A stretch of 8,740 bases of DNA from DASSUC01 sp035649895 (GTDB lineage: Bacteria; Actinomycetota; Actinomycetes; Mycobacteriales; Micromonosporaceae), in assembly GCA_035649895.1 (NCBI GenBank), contig DASRIS010000087.1:1-8740 (forward strand), in the 5' to 3' direction. The notes below the pieces were generated by a model that had not been told where the DNA came from, ran no database searches, and saw only the letters and a program-made list of their open reading frames with translations. The position numbers and the translations under genes are program-made. Positions 6,480 to 8,740 of the stretch are shown here, in pieces. Within the stretch, counting starts at the first letter, position 1. Every line of letters begins with the position of its first letter.

Positions 6480-7494
6480 CCCCGACAGCCGCCAGGCCCA
6501 GGCGGGCTCGACCGGAGCGGCTGGGCCTGCCCGAGCGGCTGGGCCTGCCCGAGCGGCTGGGCCAGCCCGAGCGGCTGGGCCAGCCCGAGCGGCTGAGCCC
6601 GCTGGGGCGCCGGCCCGCGTACTCGCCGCGGCGATTGCCCTGGCCCTCGCTACCGTGCTCGCCGGCTGCGCCGCGCCCGACGAGGAGGAGGGCCGTGAGC
6701 TCGCCGCCCTGCCGCGGGTGGAGCTGGACCCGGCCCTGGCCGCCCGGGTGCCCGCGGCGGTGAAGGCCGACGGGAAGATCATCGTGGCCGTCGACGCCGC
6801 CTACCCGCCGGCTGAGTTCTTCGACGACGACGGGCGCACGGTCATCGGCTTCGACGTCGACCTGTTCAACGCGGTCGCGGCAAAGCTCGGCCTCACCGCG
6901 GAGTACCGGCCGGCGCGGTTCGACACGATCATCGTGGGCGTGGGCGCGGGCCGGTACGAGGCCGGCGTCTCCTCGATCACCGTCAGCCCCACCCGCAAGC
7001 AGCAGGCCTTGATGGTCAGCTACTTCCGGGCCGGCACCCAGTGGGCGGTGCGCACCGGCAACCCGACCGGCCTGGACCTCAAGGCCCCGTGCGGGGCGAA
7101 GGTGGCGGTGCAGGCGGCCACGGTGCCCGAGGGGGACGTGGTGGGCCGCTCCCGGCTCTGCGGCGAGGCGCGCAAGCCGCCCATCGTGGTGCACCCGTAC
7201 CCCACCCAGGAGGAGGTGACCGAGGCGGTGGTGTCCGGCAAGGACGACGCCATGCTCGCCGACTCGGCCATCGTGGCGTACGCGGTCAAGCGCGCGGGCG
7301 GCGCGCTGCAGCTGCTGGCCGGGGTCTACAACGCCGTGCCGTACGGCTATGTGGTGGCCAAGACCCAGCAGCCGCTCGCCGAGGCGCTGCGCGACGCGCT
7401 GAAGGCGCTGATCGCCGAGGGCACCTACGCCGAGCTGCTGACCCGGTGGGGCGTTGAGAACGGCGCCATCAAGGACCCGGCCATCAACCCGTAG
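6475..7494 (+). CDS. family-3 solute-binding lipoprotein (polar amino acid ABC transporter type), stand-alone
   Basis: This 339-residue protein of the SBP_bac_3 family binds polar amino acids (Glu, Gln, His, Arg or similar) on the cell surface. Mature-domain landmarks are DAAYPPAEFFDDDG, the family signature GFDVDLFNAVA at 125-135, FDTIIVGVGAGRYEAGVSSITV and R174 in SPTRKQ, where family members contact the ligand carboxylate. C206 and C229 could form a disulfide. The hydrophobic signal (about 49-63) ends in LAGC with lipid Cys65, so it is a lipoprotein. The region before the signal is unusually long, about 48 residues, and contains five copies of a PARAAG-like hexapeptide. No cognate permease or ATPase lies here. 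It may use a permease elsewhere, act with the liv system or serve as a sensor. Its first residues derive from the livF junction duplicate. Confidence 0.85.
   Translation: MSPDSRQAQAGSTGAAGPARAAGPARAAGPARAAGPARAAEPAGAPARVLAAAIALALATVLAGCAAPDEEEGRELAALPRVELDPALAARVPAAVKADGKIIVAVDAAYPPAEFFDDDGRTVIGFDVDLFNAVAAKLGLTAEYRPARFDTIIVGVGAGRYEAGVSSITVSPTRKQQALMVSYFRAGTQWAVRTGNPTGLDLKAPCGAKVAVQAATVPEGDVVGRSRLCGEARKPPIVVHPYPTQEEVTEAVVSGKDDAMLADSAIVAYAVKRAGGALQLLAGVYNAVPYGYVVAKTQQPLAEALRDALKALIAEGTYAELLTRWGVENGAIKDPAINP
6515..6604 (+). repeat. five tandem 18-bp repeats coding for a hexapeptide
   Basis: Copies begin at 6515, 6533, 6551, 6569 and 6587. The first two are identical (GAGCGGCTGGGCCTGCCC), the next two differ from them by one base, and the fifth is degenerate. 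Being in frame, they add AAGPAR units to the N-region of the lipoprotein signal. The copy number is a multiple of a codon-preserving unit and could vary between strains. Confidence 0.9.
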
Positions 7495-7527
7495 CCGCCG
7501 CCAGGCTGCCAGACCGTCAGGCATGGC

Positions 7528-7558
7528 TTGCCGGAGTGTCGGACCCGGCGACTAGAGT
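7528..7558 (+). promoter_or_regulatory. candidate polA promoter giving a leaderless mRNA
   Basis: TTGCCG (7528-7533) and TAGAGT (7553-7558, pattern TAnnnT) are 19 bases apart. Transcription would start about 6-8 bases after the -10, at 7565-7567, which coincides with the GTG start of polA. No Shine-Dalgarno sequence precedes that codon. The -10 overlaps a small inverted repeat, GCGACT-AG-AGTCGC (7548-7561). I see no convincing terminator between 7495 and this site. Confidence 0.5.
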
Positions 7559-7566
7559 CGCGTAGC

Positions 7567-8740
7567 GTGACGGACTCTTCCGGGGGGCGGCTGCTCCTGC
7601 TCGACGGACACTCGCTGGCGTACCGCGCGTTCTTCGCCCTGCCCGTGGAGAACTTCTCGACCACCACCGGCCATCCGACCAACGCCGTCTACGGCTTCAC
7701 CTCCATGTTGATCAACATGCTCCGCGACGAGCAGCCGACGCACGTAGGTGTCGCGTTCGACGTGTCCCGCGAGTCGTTCCGCACCGAGCGATACGCGGAG
7801 TACAAGGCCGGCCGGTCCAAGGCGCCGGAGGCCTTCACCCCGCAGGTCAGCCTCATCCGCGAGGTGCTCGACGCGCTCGGCATCAAGGCCGTGGAGAAGC
7901 CCGGGTACGAGGCGGACGACGTGATCGCGACCCTCGCCTGCCAGGCGCGCGACGCCGGCATGGACGTGTTCGTGGTGACCGGCGACCGGGACGCGTTCCA
8001 GCTCGTCGACGAGCACATCACCGTGCTCTACCTCAAGCGCGGGGTCTCCGAGATGGACCGGATGACCCCGCAGGCGGTCGCCCAGCGGTATGGCGTGGGC
8101 CCGGAGTGCTACCGCGACCGGGCCGCGGTCGTCGGCGAGACCAGCGACAACCTGATCGGCGTGCCCGGCGTCGGGGACAAGACGGCGGCCAAGTGGATCA
8201 CGCAGTACGGCAACCTGGACGGCCTGGTCGCGCACGCGGACGAGATCAAGGGCAAGGCCGGCGAGAGCCTGCGCGCCCACCTCGCCGACGTGCTGCGCAA
8301 CTACGAGCTCAACCGGCTCGTCAGCGACCTCGAGCTGCCGCTGGCCCCGGCCGACCTGCACTGGCGCGGGTGGGACCGGGAGGCCGTGCACCAGGTCTTC
8401 GACGCGCTCGAGTTCCGCATCCTGCGCGACCGCCTCTATCAATATCTGGACGCGGTCGAGCCGGAGGCGGAGGCCGGCTTCGACCTCGCCGGCCAGATGC
8501 TGCCCGGCGCCGAGGTGGCCGGCTGGCTCGCCAGCCACGCCACCCCCGGCCGTGCCGTCGGGGTGGCCGTGTCCGGCACCTTCGGCCGGGGCACCGGGTC
8601 GCTCGCGGCGGTGGCGGTGGCGACCGAGGACGGCCCGGCGGCGTGGTTCGACCCCGCCGACCTGGACCCGGACGGCGACGCCGCAGTGGGCGCCTGGCTC
8701 GGCGACGCGGCGCGCCCCAAGGTGCTGCACGACGCCAAGC
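7567..8740 (+). CDS. polA: DNA polymerase I, N-terminal part (5' nuclease + start of the exonuclease-like domain), runs off the window
   Basis: DNA polymerase I works in Okazaki-fragment maturation and excision repair. Visible here are 391 codons, under half of a typical 900-residue protein. Residues 8-300 are the 5'-3' structure-specific nuclease, with metal-binding acidic residues D13 (LLLLDGHSLAYRAFF), E115/D117/D118 (GYEADDV), D140/D142 (TGDRD) and D194 (GETSDN), then a helix-hairpin-helix at GVPGVGDKT (198-206). From about residue 310 the exonuclease-like domain begins. Where E. coli has the DTE of exonuclease motif I, this protein reads SGT (336-338), and the later KVLHDAK lacks the motif II aspartate. 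Proofreading is therefore probably absent, as is usual in actinobacterial PolA. GTG 7567 is the start, with no upstream Shine-Dalgarno sequence. The frame is open to the last base, so the truncation is only the window edge. Confidence 0.95.
   Translation, partial: MTDSSGGRLLLLDGHSLAYRAFFALPVENFSTTTGHPTNAVYGFTSMLINMLRDEQPTHVGVAFDVSRESFRTERYAEYKAGRSKAPEAFTPQVSLIREVLDALGIKAVEKPGYEADDVIATLACQARDAGMDVFVVTGDRDAFQLVDEHITVLYLKRGVSEMDRMTPQAVAQRYGVGPECYRDRAAVVGETSDNLIGVPGVGDKTAAKWITQYGNLDGLVAHADEIKGKAGESLRAHLADVLRNYELNRLVSDLELPLAPADLHWRGWDREAVHQVFDALEFRILRDRLYQYLDAVEPEAEAGFDLAGQMLPGAEVAGWLASHATPGRAVGVAVSGTFGRGTGSLAAVAVATEDGPAAWFDPADLDPDGDAAVGAWLGDAARPKVLHDAK

Overview
The window is high-GC, strongly G/C-third-position DNA typical of an actinomycete. 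The gene order (ANTAR response regulator, liv transporter operon, extra solute-binding lipoprotein, polA), the GTG/TTG starts and the style of the palindromic intergenic repeats suggest Streptomyces/Micromonospora relatives. Micromonosporaceae is my best guess, but it rests on recollection and not on a search. All convincing genes are on the + strand. The long open frames on the - strand are shadows of high-GC coding sequence.

Layout: 75-680 is a PdtaR-type receiver+ANTAR regulator. After a 200-base gap with a candidate promoter, 881-5796 is a complete five-gene branched-chain/hydrophobic amino acid ABC importer: livJ lipoprotein, livH and livM permeases, livG and livF ATPases. livH to livF overlap by 4, 8 and 11 bases, which fits translational coupling. 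livJ is separated from livH by 100 bases that fold into two strong back-to-back hairpins, a usual arrangement for making more binding protein than permease.

5797-6474 is a 678-base gap without a convincing gene, but it is not empty. It holds two related palindromes of about 70 bp (5941-6012 and 6194-6260), a third hairpin (6059-6089) and a decayed second copy of the livF 3' end (6366-6479). 6475-7494 encodes a family-3 solute-binding lipoprotein with no permease nearby. Its ribosome binding site and start codon lie inside the livF-tail duplicate, and its N-region is stretched by five tandem 18-bp repeats. After a candidate promoter that would give a leaderless mRNA, polA starts at 7567 and runs off the window end.

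The most unusual part is the livF/binding-protein junction. The livF tail plus the first codons of the next gene occur twice, 679-689 bases apart. The first copy keeps livF and loses the downstream gene after ten codons. The second has a stop and a frameshift in the livF part but keeps the downstream gene. I read this as a duplicated junction that was then colonised by palindromic repeats. I see no CRISPR array, transposase, tRNA or rRNA, and no evidence for a new defence or biosynthetic system.
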